This document shows positions 22,893 to 35,287 of a stretch of 64,000 nt of DNA, one piece after another (position 1 is the stretch's first letter; every line of letters starts with the position of its first letter). The notes beneath the pieces are model-generated. The model did no database searches and was not told where the DNA came from. It was given only the letters and a program-made list of their open reading frames with translations. Origin of the DNA: Pyrenula massariospora (lineage: Eukaryota > Ascomycota > Eurotiomycetes > Pyrenulales > Pyrenulaceae); NCBI GenBank assembly GCA_021030905.1, contig JAGFMI010000004.1:620001-684000 (forward strand), in the 5' to 3' direction. The translations under genes and the position numbers were made by a program.

Positions 22893-23684
22893 TCAGCCCG
22901 CTTTTTTTGCCCTCCAGATTGCCCTCCTCACCAGATGGACCACGCTCCTGACCGCAGCCTGATCCTTGCTGCCGGGTATCTCGTGGCCACCCGCATGTTG
23001 GAAGTCTTCCCTGGTATCTTTGGCGCACACCTTCTTCAGTTTCGGTGGCCACTGTGTTTCGCCCTGCTTCACATCGCCCCAAACGTGCACTGTGGGGATT
23101 GTGATGGTCTGCTCGGCCTCGGGGTATTCCATAAGCTGGAATTTGTCCTGAAGCAACACGTCCGGATCTGTGCTGAGGCCCCCTGAGAAGAAAATTGCCA
23201 TTCGGAAGGGCGCCGCTAGCTGGGGTTGACGGGCATAGCGGACCAGGAGCGTTGAAGCCAGGGAGGCACCGTTGGAGAATGCGATGACTCCATCGAACGG
23301 TCCGTAAACCTTGACGTAATGGTCCAGATCATTGAGTGCCTTCAGACAAGAGCTTGGCGAATCTTCGTAGAAGTAAGCAAAGTGCTGATCTTTGGCAGAA
23401 GAAAGTGCTTCGAGCCCTGCAGTACCCTAAGTTAGTGTCACAATGGCGGAAAATCGGATAACCTTCTCTATTTGGAGATCCTTCGTACCTGGCGCCGCCT
23501 CTTCGGGCAGGAAACCTTCCACGAATTCGTAGGAATGACCGTCACCGAGTTGGTACCGCATGGCTCCTAGTCTTCTCAGAGATCAATTCCACCAAGGATA
23601 TGAGGGCAGAAAAAGGGTCTCACCAAGCTGCATTTCCATTATCTGGGAGTTGCTCCCCTTGCCGTGAAGGCATAGAAAACGCAT
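22893..23684 (-). CDS. FSH1-type serine hydrolase (LovG-like)
   Basis: Small alpha/beta hydrolase of 220 residues. Exons are 23684-23624, 23566-23489 and 23416-22893 (introns 57 and 72 bp). The family start MRFLCLHGKGSNSQIMEMQL fixes the ATG. Ser94 lies in the elbow AFSNGAS, where the usual first Gly is Ala. The family His appears as His191 in HAGGHEIPG. The acidic residue is probably in VHVWGDVKQ. For the last intron I chose the acceptor CTGCAG at 23417, because the nearer TTAG would break the ALSSAKDQHFAYFYED segment. Members of this family such as LovG release the product of highly reducing PKSs that lack a thioesterase. It sits 1.3 kb from, and divergent to, exactly such a PKS, which makes that role likely here. 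Confidence 0.83.
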
Positions 23685-24982
23685 CTTGTCGGGTAAGTTG
23701 TCCGAGGCTTCAGAGTTGGATATTGACAGCAAAAGAAGAAGATGAACGACCAACGATGCTTTACTTCTGATTTCTGGACTCAGGAGCTCGTCTTTCCATA
23801 TTTTAAAAAATATCGGACATGCAGGGCAAGATCGCCGTGACATGGTACAGCCACACAGTCTGAGGGCATGTGCGGGAGCATGACCTAGCCCGCTTCTTAC
23901 CTTCGAACAGACAAAATGGACCCTCTCCGCCCTCCTGTACTATGGCCGCATGGGTATAAGATGTTAGCGGCCTCCACTATCTCATCGTATCTTACATACG
24001 CGTACAGTTCTCGCAACGGATGTTTTCAACCAATTTTAGAAGATTCTCGCACAATAAGCAAAGTTACAGAAGGCCCACTAACATTTAATACCCTGGGGAC
24101 CATAGTACGCTTCCCCCGGCTAACAGTATTGTATTCACAGCGACGCGCGAGCGAAGGAGCGCTAGGCGCCGCCGAAGGTTTATTCCAGCCTCTGTGGTAC
24201 CACTACTGTTCATCGAGGCATCGTTGCTGATGGGTATCACAGCCTTGACAATCAATTCTCTGGCCTGATATACGATAGTCAATTGCAAGTCCCTGTCATC
24301 ATCCCTTGGTGTCGGTCCAGATTGAGCCGCTGCAGGTTCCGTCACTTTGCCCCCTTCGTCACGTAAAACCTTTCTAATGATGCACGTCTCGCTGTATCGG
24401 AGGCGATACAGACAGGAACTAAGTCTTTATTACCGGCTGAGAGGATTTCAGAGCCTATCTTCAGACGAAACTTTGAAACACAGCCGGCAAAATTTGCGAC
24501 AGGATCTTCGGTATCTAGGCACTGGCTTGTGACGGCGAGGCACCGAAGTCGTGGCCGACACGGTCTAGAAGATCTGATGGTGCTTGCAACCTGCTACAGG
24601 TTAGTCTGAAGAGAATTAGCAGGCATACGCGTACGCGATGCACGGCATATTGTGATCGTTCGTTGCCGAAGGAAGCTTTGAAGAATCCATAGTCAAGCGG
24701 CAGGCTTGTGGGGGTCCTCATACTACGATCGCAACATCGCTGTCTGGACCCGCGCCACTAACACAATCTTGGAAGCCATGTGAATACGGTAAGCGGACAA
24801 CCGGTCGAGTCTATCTGGGGGCTGTACGATGAAAAGGCAAGATGGAAAAAGGAGAGGAGCGGTGCGTTGAGGCTTAGAAGGTTGTAATAATTTGAAGAGT
24901 GCTGCTGTACTTCGATGTATTGAGGCCACACCATCTCCATCACTTCCCTCTCGCCCCTACACACATCATACTCGCATCCAAG
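23685..24982. promoter_or_regulatory. divergent promoter interval between FSH hydrolase and PKS
   Basis: A 1.3-kb shared upstream region, which would allow joint regulation of chain synthesis and release. A relic repeat (23963-24089) lies inside it. No binding site for a named factor could be supported by eye. Confidence 0.45.
23963..24089. repeat. dispersed repeat, copy 2
   Basis: Partner of 21662-21788, about 2.3 kb away in the same orientation. The two copies lie on opposite sides of the FSH hydrolase gene. This copy is richer in CpG than copy 1. Confidence 0.6.
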
Positions 24983-27900
24983 ATGGATTCCTCTTCCTCC
25001 TCGTCACGTTCACCAGACTTGTCTACGACTGACACTTCATTGTCTGACCAAAATGAGACGATACCGCCATTGTCGGCTCCTGTCGTGGAGCCAATCGCCA
25101 TTATCGGAATGGCGCTCAAACTGCCTGGTGAAGCAGACTCAATTGATTCATTCTGGGATTGCATGATGAATGGGCAGTGTGTGGCATCTGAATTCCCAGC
25201 AGACCGAATCAATCATGCCGCGCATCACAACCCAGATCCAGCAGCCATGGGCACAGTGAGTATCATCCAAAAGCAGAGAAAACATCCTTGATGACTTGCT
25301 CCAAGATTCGTCCCCAGAAGGGTCATTTCCTCAAGGAAGATTTGGCTGCCTTCGATTCGTCGTTCTTCCGTCTCTCTGCAACGGAGACTGCAGCCATGGA
25401 TCCGCAACAACGAGGTCTGTTGGAGACGACCTATCAGGCTCTTGAGAATGGTTTGTACGTCATTGATACTAGGAAACTTTTCTTACCTTGAATATAGCTG
25501 GTCTTCCCTTGAACAGAGTATATGGCACCGATACGTCGGTCCATACAGGCTGCTTCACGGCTGATTACATGTTGATGATGGGAAAAGATCCGGAAGTCAT
25601 GCCAAAATACACGGCAACTGGTGTCGCGGCAGCCATGTTATCTAACCGCCTTAGCTCCTACTTCGGGCTCACAGGGCCTAGCTCAACCATAGATACAGCA
25701 TGCTCTGCCAGTCTAGTGGCTCTGGATCAGGCTTGTCAGTCACTTCGCCTTGGACACAGCTCAATGGTATGACTCCTCTCAAGTAGGCAGCATAGAATTG
25801 GACTAATACTCTCAAGGGAGTTGTTGCGGGATGCAACCTTATTTTTTCGCTCGACTTGACCATCGGCCTGTCAAACATGGGATTCCTCTCGCCGGATGGT
25901 GTTTGTCATAGCTTCGACTCGAGAGCGAATGGCTACGCACGTGGCGAAGGATTCGGCGTCATTATCATCAAGCGCCTTAGCGATGCAATCAAAGATGGTG
26001 ATACAATCAGAGCCGTCATTCGAAATACCCAAAGCAACCAGGATGGTGACACACCGCTCGCGCAGCCGAGCAAAGAGGCGCAGGCCCGCCTGATCTCCGA
26101 CACCTATAGAAGAGCTGGTCTTAGCACTTCAAAAACCCGGTATGTTGAAGCGCATGGGACAGGGACACCCGTCGGCGATCCTCTCGAAGCCAGCGCGATC
26201 GGAACGTCCTTAGCTGCCGGCAAGCCAAAGGCGGACGCGGTTTACGTCTCTTCTTTAAAAGCCAACTTTGGACATCTTGAAGGTGCAGCCGGTATCGCGG
26301 GTGTCATCAAGAGCGTCCTCATACTTGAAAAAGCCATAATACCTCCGATTGCTGGCCTCGAGAGCGTCAACCCAGAGATCGACGCTGATTTCCTGAACAT
26401 CAAAGTTAGTCTGTCTTGAGTGCCTCACGTCAGTAACTGACCATTTTCCCATCCAGTTTCCAACAAGCGCGATTCCGTGGCCCGAGCCTGGCGTCCGCCG
26501 AATTTCTGTCAACTCTTTTGGATTTGGTGGCACAAATTCACATGTTATTCTAGACGACGCCCACCATTACATGCAAAAGAATGATTTAGATGGGAAACAT
26601 TCCACCAGACCAAGTACTCCCTCTCTGGCTGAGCTCAAAGGCATTGAGGAGAACGACTCGATCATCCCCTTCATGCCTACATTACGAAAAACTGATTCAC
26701 CGCTTTTACTCGCGTGGTCCGCGAATGACGAGGTGTCTTTGCTAAAGATGACAGAAGAGTACTCGAGATGGCTCGCGAAAGCAGAGAAGCAAAATTCTGG
26801 CAATCAAATTGCAACATCGCTTGCGCACACACTGCTTCAGCGCAGATCTCTTCTTCCCTGGAGAAGTTTCGCAGTTTCAAGTCCAAACCAAGGCGCAGAC
26901 CAGCTTTTGATCTCGAGACCCAGGAACGCACAACCAGCTTCAGATCTCTCCCTCGCTTTTGTGTTTACTGGTCAAGGAGCCCAGTGGTGTGGCATGGGCA
27001 GGGAGTTGTTGGTTCATCAAGTCTTCAGGCAGAGTGTTTCAGATGCGACGGTATATCTCAAGAGTCTCGGTTGCGAAAGGGATCTCCAGGGCGAGTATTC
27101 TATGTATTCGACCATACAAGGATTCTGGACTGACTTCTACCTAGCTGCATTTACTCCTCAACTTGTGCTCGAAGAAGAGCTTAGTGAGCCCAGTTTCGCC
27201 CAACCAATTTGCACGATTCTTCAGATTGCTCTGGTGGAGCTACTTGCTTCTGTGAACGTACGACCCTCAATTGTCATCGGACATTCGTCTGGAGAAATTG
27301 CCGCCGCGTAAGTCGCACTACCCATTCCATTTTGACGTGACATTCTGAACGTGCTAGTTATGCAACGGGCGCAGTCAGCCGTGAATCTGCATGGCGACTT
27401 GCCTACTTGCGCGGGGTTTGCTCGAGCAAGCTTTCTCATATGGAAGGAGTACGTGGAGCTATGGCGGCTGTGGGTCTCTCGGAGCATGACGCACAACAAT
27501 ATATCGACAACCTTGTGAGCGAGCTAGGACCCGGTGACCTCACCGTCGCATGCGTGAATAACCCCACAAATGTGACAGTTTCTGGGAACAGGGCTCATGT
27601 CGAGGCACTGACTGCGCGTTTGGAGCGGGCTGGAACTTTTGCTCGTATTCTGAAAGTTCCTGTAGCCTACCACGGACCACACATGAACCTTGTCGCCGAT
27701 GAGTACCGGGCGGCCATTGGTCATATTGATCCAGGGCAATCGCTCGCTCGCAATCACGTCAACATGATCTCGTCTGTCTCTGCGGACTGCGTGTCACAGG
27801 ACGATCTTCGGGATCCAGGCTACTGGGTTCGAAATATGGTATCCCAGGTAAAATTCTCACAAGCAGTACAGATTGCTTTTGCCAGCCCCAAACGGAAAAT

Positions 27901-30900
27901 AACCAAGAAACTGGACCTTTCTCACCAGAAGGCTCTCTGGGCAACCGAGATCCTTGAAATCGGACCGCATGGGACTCTGTCAGGTCCAGTTCGGGAGTCG
28001 TTGAAGCCGGTGCCTAACGGAGATGCGATAGAGTACTTTTCCGTCCTTTCGCGCAAGAAAAATGCTTACATTACAGCCATGGAAGCTCTGGGTCACCTGC
28101 ACTGCAAGGGCTACCCTGTGAATCTGCTCAAGATGAATGAGCCCTCCAGTGGCGATCCAGACGGTCAACTTTGTTTGCCGAGTTTGCCTTCGTATCCCTT
28201 CAATCATACCAAAAGCTTTTGGTTCGAATCGCGAATCAGCAAAGACATGCGGTTTCGGAAGAACGGAAAGAACGTCTTTTTGGGTTCCCCAGTTCCTGAC
28301 TGGAACCCGCTCGATGCCCGGTGGCGCGATTTTCTGAACGTCCAGAAATCAAAATGGATTCCGGACCACAATATCAATGATCGTGTTCTGTTTCCTGCTG
28401 CTGGAATGCTTGTCATGGCGATTGAAGCCGCACTGCAGATTTCCAGCGATACCGAAGTATCCGCAATCGAGATCACGGACGCGGAGTTCCACTCTGCGCT
28501 TGAAATACCGTCCGAATCTCACGACGTGGAGACGCAATTCCAAATAGTTCCGCGAAAGTCGAGCACCACTAAGAATAGCTCTCAATACGACTGGCAGTTG
28601 AGGATGTTCCAGCAGGAATGGATCGAGGTATGCCGAGGAACGATTCGCGTTATCCACGCCGGCAACGCTTCTAGCGAAGTTGATTCCCAGAGCGAAGAAG
28701 GTCGTCTGACCCAGCTGTCTGCCGAGCAATTCGACAACATCTCTCGCCAATGCTCTGGCACTGTGGAAGGGCAAGAGCTATACAGCCGTTTGTGGAAGCG
28801 TGGCTACCATTTCGGTCCAACTTTCAAGCGTATTCTAACGTCAACGCACTCCTCTTCTGGTGAAGCGACGGCAGAGGTTGAGGTTCTCGACTTCGAAGGG
28901 GTTGATCAGCCTACTGTCGTGCACCCAGCAACGCTCGATGGGATACTGCAGATCATGCTACCGAGTGCTACTGATGGAGGCGAAGACTCCGAGTTTGCAA
29001 CAGCCCTTCCAACTAGGATCAATCGGATCTGGCTCTCCCGGAATGGTCTACTTCGCGCTGACGCAGAGAAAGTCAAGGTTGCCGTTAATATGCAGAAAGA
29101 TGGACTGCGCAACACAACGTCGGATATTGTGGCGCTGGCGGCGGATGGATCGCTGCGCGTGTTTGTTGAAGGCATTCAGACGACGTCCATAAGCGACGGT
29201 CTGGAGTCATCTTTGAAGAACCCTTCAGAAAGATCAGCAAGGTTATGTTGGGATATCGTCCATAAACCCGACGTGACGCTTCTACAGCCCGGCCATTTAC
29301 AAGCTTATCTCGATCGAGACGTCCCAACCCTGGCAAATCCGGCACAATATTACAAGGATTTCGATATCATACTTTATTCATTTATCAAACATACTCTGGC
29401 TGAGCTCAAGGAGGATTCCGTCGCTAATTCCTCATCTCATCTGGAGCATTACTACCAGTGGATGGTGAAAAGGATTGGGGACTCACATATTAATATTGCG
29501 CAAGCATCCGAGCCGGTAGAAGACGCACTAGTACTCACGGATTTCCGATCCAGAGTTTTTGCTCAAGATCCTAGGCACAGCGAGATGTATAACAGAGCCG
29601 GTCAGCACCTGCTCAGCATCCTGAAGGGAGAGACAGATGCTCTGGCCCTTCTTTTCGAGGGTGACGATCTATCAGACTTCTACGTCCGGATCCTTGAAAC
29701 AGCCGATTTCCTGACCCCGCTTCAGCGCTACATTGGTCTTCTTGCCCATAAGAACCCTTCGATGAGAGTCCTCGAGGTGGGAGCCGGTACCGGAGGAGCG
29801 ACGACTCATTTTCTGGAGGCCCTGACCCAGCCCGGGACTGTTGGCCAAAGTGCCTATTTCTCCGACTACTGCTTCACAGATATATCACCATCGTTCTTTG
29901 AGAAGGGTCAGCAAAAGTTCAGTGACGTGCCTCGAATGAGTTGGAAGGTCCTGGACGCTGAGAAAGACGTTTTGGAGCAAGGATTTGAAACCGAGTCATT
30001 TGACCTAATTGTCGCCTCCCTTGTCCTCCATGCAACAACGTCCCCGAGCGATGCGTTGGCAAATTTGGCTAAGTTGCTAAAGCCCGGAGGAAAACTCGTC
30101 GCTGTTGAGATCACCCGTCCGGATCAATTACGCGCGGGCTTTGTCTTCGGTCTCCTCCCGGGGTGGTGGCTGAGCAGTGAGTCGTCCCGTCCCGATCGAT
30201 TAAGTCCGGCTTTCACAGAGTCCGAATGGGATGAGAGACTGCGCTTCAACGGTTTCAGCGGCGTGGATCAGATCTTCTGGGATAGTGATGATGACGATAC
30301 TCGTCTTCTGTCGGTCTTCGTCTCTACAAGGGTGGAGACGCCTCAGAGACAGGTGGATGAGCGTCTACCTTCGGCGGCTATAGTAGCCACATCCGACTGT
30401 TGCAGCGTCTACGCGCAGGTGTGTCGCCAAAAGCTTCTTGACGCTGGTCTTGAGACATCAGAGACAAACTTTGCTGCTCTGGCAGACCCCAAGGACCTGT
30501 CAACTACCCTAGTTGTGGTCATTGATAGCGCCTCCAAGCCTTTCCTTCAATTGTTTGACGAAGAGCAGTTCCTCAGCCTTCGTAACCTGCTTTCTCAAAG
30601 ACTGAATATTCTGTGGATCTCGACAAGCGAGGAAGAGGACGCCTCAGCCGCGTCAAAAGGCATTGTCTACGGCTTCGCTCGCACGCTCCTGTCTGAGAAT
30701 GCATCTCTGAGATTCACCATTTACGAGGCAAGCTCTTCATCGTCCATTAAGCGTCAGGGCGAAAACCTCGAAGCCGTCATCCGACATTGTCTCTCCGCTT
30801 CATCACCCGGTCCTTCCCCCGAGCCAGAGATCCTCGAAGTAGATGGCCTGCTCCAGATCCCACGAGCAGTAGAGGACGTCGAGCTCAACCAGAAAGTGTC

Positions 30901-33220
30901 GGAGCAAGGCCTCTCCAGAGTCCGTCGTGATGTGCACTTTGGCGAAGAAGACCTGAGGCTCACGGTGCAAACGCCCGGCCTCCTCGACAGCCTGATATTC
31001 AAGCAGTGCGTTGAGCCTCTGCCACCGACGCTGAGTGCAGACGAGGTCGAAGTCCACGTGATGGCCGTAGGCGTCAATTTCAAAGACTGTCTCGTCGCTC
31101 TGGGCCGCGTGCCGGACGATACACTTGGCACCGAGTGTGCTGGCATCGTTGAGAGGGCTGGCGCCTCCTGCAGCGTCCAAGCTGGGGATCGGGTCGTTGT
31201 GTCCGCCTTAGACACATACCGCAGCCGCGTACGTTGCAACGAAGCGCTCGTGGCAAAGATTCCCGACCATATCCCCTTCACCACGGCCGCGAAACTGCCC
31301 ACTAACTTCGTTACCGCTTACCATGCCCTTGTCGAATTGGGCCGCATCTCTTCAGGGGAGACCGTGCTCATCCACGCCGGCGCTGGCGGCACCGGGCAAG
31401 CGGCCGTTCAGATCGCGAAAGTATACGGCGCTGAGGTCTTCGTCACGGTGGGTAGCCCCCACAAGCGGGATCTGCTCACATCGACCTACGGCATTCCCAA
31501 GGACCACATCTTCTACAGCCGAGACACGTCGTTCGCACAGGGGGTCAAAAACGCCACTGGCGGCCGAGGCGTGGACCTGGTCCTCAACTCGCTGGCGGGT
31601 GAAGAGCTGCGGGCCTCGTGGGATTGCATTGCCCCCTATGGACGATTCCTGGAGATCGGCAAGCGGGATATACTCGCCCGTGAGCAGCTGCCCATGTTCC
31701 GGTTTTTGAGAAATGTGTCGTTCTCGGCGATCGATATTGCGGCGATGACGAAGGAGCGCCCGGACCTGATACAGAAGGCGCTGTTGGCGGTGGTGAGACT
31801 GTTGGCAGATGGAAAGATATGGGTGGCGGCGCCGCTGCGCAAGTTCTCGCTCCTAGAGGTTGAGGACGCGTTTCGGTACCTGCAGAGCGGTACGAATGCG
31901 GGAGCGGTTGTCGTGGAAGTTGACCAGAACACGATTGTACCGGTGAGTCACGAACAGCATCATGATCACCACTTCACCCTCTTCTCATCACTAACTTCCT
32001 TTCCTCTTAGGCCTTGATGGTACCCGCGCAAAAATCCTGCTTCAAGCCCGATGCAACATATGTCATCAGCGGCGGCCTCGGCGGCCAGGGCAAGAGTATT
32101 GCGCGCTGGATGGGCGAGCAAGGAGCAAAGAATCTCCTTCTACTCTCCCGACAAGGCTTGAAGACCAAGGGCGCGGGTGATTTCATCACCGAGATGGAGA
32201 CCATGGGCGTGCGTGTCGAGGCACCCGCGTGCGACATCACAGACGAGAACGCGTTGCGGCAGTGCCTAGCCATGATGACGGCGTGGATGCCGCCCATCAA
32301 AGGCTGTATCCAGGCGGCCATGGTTCTTAAGGTAAGCTTTCCCCCTATTCCCAGCTACTAAAAAGGAAAAAGCAGCTGACGCTGTGGTCCAGGACTCCCT
32401 CTTCGACACCATGCCCCCCTCCTCCTTCCGTGCCCCCCTCTCCCCCAAACTCGCCGGCACCCTCAACCTCCACCACACCCTTCCCCCCTCCCTCGATTTC
32501 TTCATCCTTTTCTCCTCCACCTCCGGCATCATCGGCTCTTCCGGCCAATCCAACTACTCCGCGGCCAACACGTACCAGGACGCTCTCTCCACCCACCTGC
32601 TGCGCCACAGCCAGCGAAAAATCGTGTCGCTCGACCTGAGCGTCATGGGCGAGGCCGGCTACTTTACCGAACACGGTGACGTGTTGGAGCAGTACCTGGG
32701 GATCAAGAAGCTGGTGCGGATGGGGCAGGCGGAGCTGTTTGCCGTGTTGCAGCATTTCTGCGACCCGGATCTCTCGCTCGGAGACATGAAAGACGGAAGC
32801 AGTCAGGCGAAAGGACAGGTCGTAATGGGTCTCGCCCTCCCCGCCGACGTCGCCGAGACCGCGAACTGGATGTCGCGCCCCCTCTTCTCCTCCCTCCACG
32901 CCCTTCCCCCCTCATTCACCACGTTAGGCCTTCCCACATCCTCATCCGCCCAGCCGGATGCAGCAGGCGGCCCTGTCACCCTGTCTTCCATCATCCTCTC
33001 CCTGCAGACCAAGCTCTCGCGCCTCATCTCCCTCCCGGCCTCGGAGATCGACACGGCCCGTCCCATCGCGAGCTACGGGGTCGACTCGCTCGTGGCGGTG
33101 GAGTTGCGGAACTGGTTCCTACAGAGGTTCGGCGTGGATGTCGTGGTGTTTGAGATCTTAGGCGGTGGGAGTGTGGAGGCGCTGAGTGCCGATGTTGCGC
33201 AGAGGTTGGGGGTGGAGTAG
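24983..33220 (+). CDS. highly reducing type I polyketide synthase
   Basis: Iterative PKS of 2619 residues. Eight exons: 24983-25255, 25306-25450, 25498-25766, 25817-26404, 26457-27307, 27358-31942, 32011-32331 and 32393-33220 (introns 47-68 bp). Domain order: KS (about 35-430, Cys208 in [20 protein letters not shown]), AT (about 590-900, Ser702 in GHSSGE), DH (from about 1000, His1046, partner motif [10 protein letters not shown]), C-methyltransferase (about 1450-1700, [11 protein letters not shown]), ER (about 1925-2235, [13 protein letters not shown]), KR (from about 2250, SGGLGGQG and NYSAANTY) and ACP (Ser2576 in [10 protein letters not shown]). It ends just after the ACP with no thioesterase or reductase. 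All catalytic motifs I can see are intact, so a methylated reduced chain is expected. An 18-residue insertion in the AT may be an unspliced GC-AG intron (27091-27144). Confidence 0.95.
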
Positions 33221-34310
33221 TAAGTTAGGGGGCGGTGGCGGAGGAGGTTCGGGGGAAGACAATATTGTACTATATATATTCATTGTTCTACGGAATGCGG
33301 AGCTTGGGATAGATGTATGGATGCGGGATTCGTTTATTTCGCGCACCGATTTACTTTTATGTATGCGCTCTTTTTTTATTTTCCTTTCCTTCTTCTCAAG
33401 ACCTTGTCTCGATTGTTTTGCGGTGGTACTTGCGCGTTCTCTGGGCTTTATTTTCTTTTATTTTCCTTTTTCCTAGTCGTTACATATTCTAGACTACGCT
33501 CATATTGATAGATTAGTAAGAGAAACTATTTCTGATATATATGACTTTGGTCGGCCTTAAAGTTTGGTCTCGTAGTGTGTTCGGAGCACGGGGAAGGATT
33601 TTCCCTTTTATTCACACCCTCGGACAGCGAGAACTAGACTTAAATCGATATGCCCAGGCGCACAAAAAAATGAAATGTTATATAATAAGGCTATATAGTA
33701 GGATTTTTCTATAAGATTTTATCATATTAAAAAGTGAGTACATTTGTGGTAAAAAGCGCGGACCTTGGACCCCTTCGCTCTGATTTTAGATTCTACATCT
33801 CTCACACTGGTCGAGCTGGAGGGTCAATTTTGTCTACTCTCTTTCCCCACGCTGCTAAATTTTGTACCACATGCTACGACAGCTGCCAGACATCATATCT
33901 TTACCATTGAAGATGGTCAATGCAAGAAGATGCGGCACCTGCACCACGTGAAAAGCCGGCTTTTAGTGTGCCACGACTTAAGACCGAGCCTTCTGCCCAC
34001 AATCCGCTGCTCCGAGTCTAAGAAGCTCTTATCACCGAGATGGGGTACGTAATGTGCCTTTGAGTCATAATGTGAAACGCGTCACACCGTGTTCATTCTC
34101 CTAGCAACTTGTATGGACTTGTGACTGTAGGGGAAAGGTAAGTGTGTCGGTTTCTTGCGGGTGGGCGGGGTTGGTCTGGTATGATGTATGGACTCGGTGA
34201 TACGAATCGCGGGCGGAGGAAAGAGCAGAGGGTATAAAGGTAGGGAGGGAAGGAACAGAATCAGAATCTTATCAGATCATCTTTTCTCATTTATCCCTCG
34301 CTTCTGCTGT
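33221..34310. other. intergenic, AT-rich
   Basis: 1.1 kb between the PKS and the O-methyltransferase, both on the + strand. Bases 33660-33740 are strongly AT-rich. It should contain the PKS 3' end and the methyltransferase promoter; nothing else recognised. Confidence 0.45.
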
Positions 34311-35287
34311 ATGATTCGCACAGTCAAACCGCGGATCCTAGCGCTACAGGCTCATCCTGCTATCCTGTATTCCACCTCCGCCACCACCCCACTCAAGATG
34401 TCCGCCCCACCCCCCGCCAATCCCACCGAGCCCGAACCCACCGACTTCTTCCCCAGCCGCTACGCACCCCGCGACAAAACCTGGTAAGCCCCCCTTCCCC
34501 TCCCTTCTCCCTCTTCCCCTCCTTGCTCCCCCAACCCCACCCCACCCCCTCCCTAACCCCCAATCCGCACAGGGAAGCAATAGACCGCTACACCCTCACC
34601 CACCTCGCCCCACCCCCCTCCTCCCCGCACCACGCCACCCTCCAACGCACCCTCCACACCTCCCTCTCCTCGGCACTCCCAGACATCCACTCCTCCCAAA
34701 CCTTCGCGCGCTTCCTCGCCCTCCTCGCCCTCGCCACGCGCACCGCCCACGCCCTCGAAATCGGCACCCTCGGCGCGTACACGAGCATCCAGCTCGCCCT
34801 CCTCAACCCCTCCCTCCGCGTCACCACGCTCGAAGTCAACCCGCGGCATGCGGAGGTCGCGCAGCGGAATATAGACAATGCCGGGGTGGGCGGGAGGGTG
34901 GAGATTGTGGTTGGGGCGGCGATGGAGAGTATTGCGAAGCTTGAGAAAGAGATTGAGAGGGGGGAGAGGGAGAAGGTGGGGCTGCTCTGGATCGACGCGG
35001 ACAAAGCCAACAACCACGCCTACCTGAGCGCGTGCCTCCCCTTGCTCCGCCCGCGCGCGCTCGTGCTCGTGGACAATCTCGTGCAGCGGGGGGATTTGCT
35101 GAGGGACCCGGATCAGGATCAGGGGCAGATGGGGGAGGGGGAGAGGGGGGCGGTGAGGGGGGCGAGGGAGGTTATTGAGAAGACGGGAAAGGAAGGAAAA
35201 GTGGAGGGGGTGGTGGTGCAGACGGTTGGGGAGAAGGGGTGGGATGGGTTTTTGATGGGTGTTGTCAAGGACGGTTCAGGGGAGTGA
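34311..35287 (+). CDS. class I O-methyltransferase (CCoAOMT-like)
   Basis: SAM-dependent catechol- or caffeoyl-CoA-type O-methyltransferase of 295 residues. Exons are 34311-34483 and 34573-35287 (intron 89 bp). The SAM-binding motif is ALEIGTLGAYTSIQLALL. The metal-binding Asp is in LLWIDADKANNHAYL and a second acidic motif is in LVLVDNLVQRG. The first 29 residues (MIRTVKPRILALQAHPAIL and on to YSTSATT) look like a mitochondrial presequence. A second in-frame ATG at 34398 would make a cytosolic form. The coding region is very C-rich at third positions, like its flank. It follows the PKS by 1.1 kb and could be a cluster member, but conserved fungal genomes carry such enzymes outside clusters and the leader argues for a general role. 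Confidence 0.82.
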
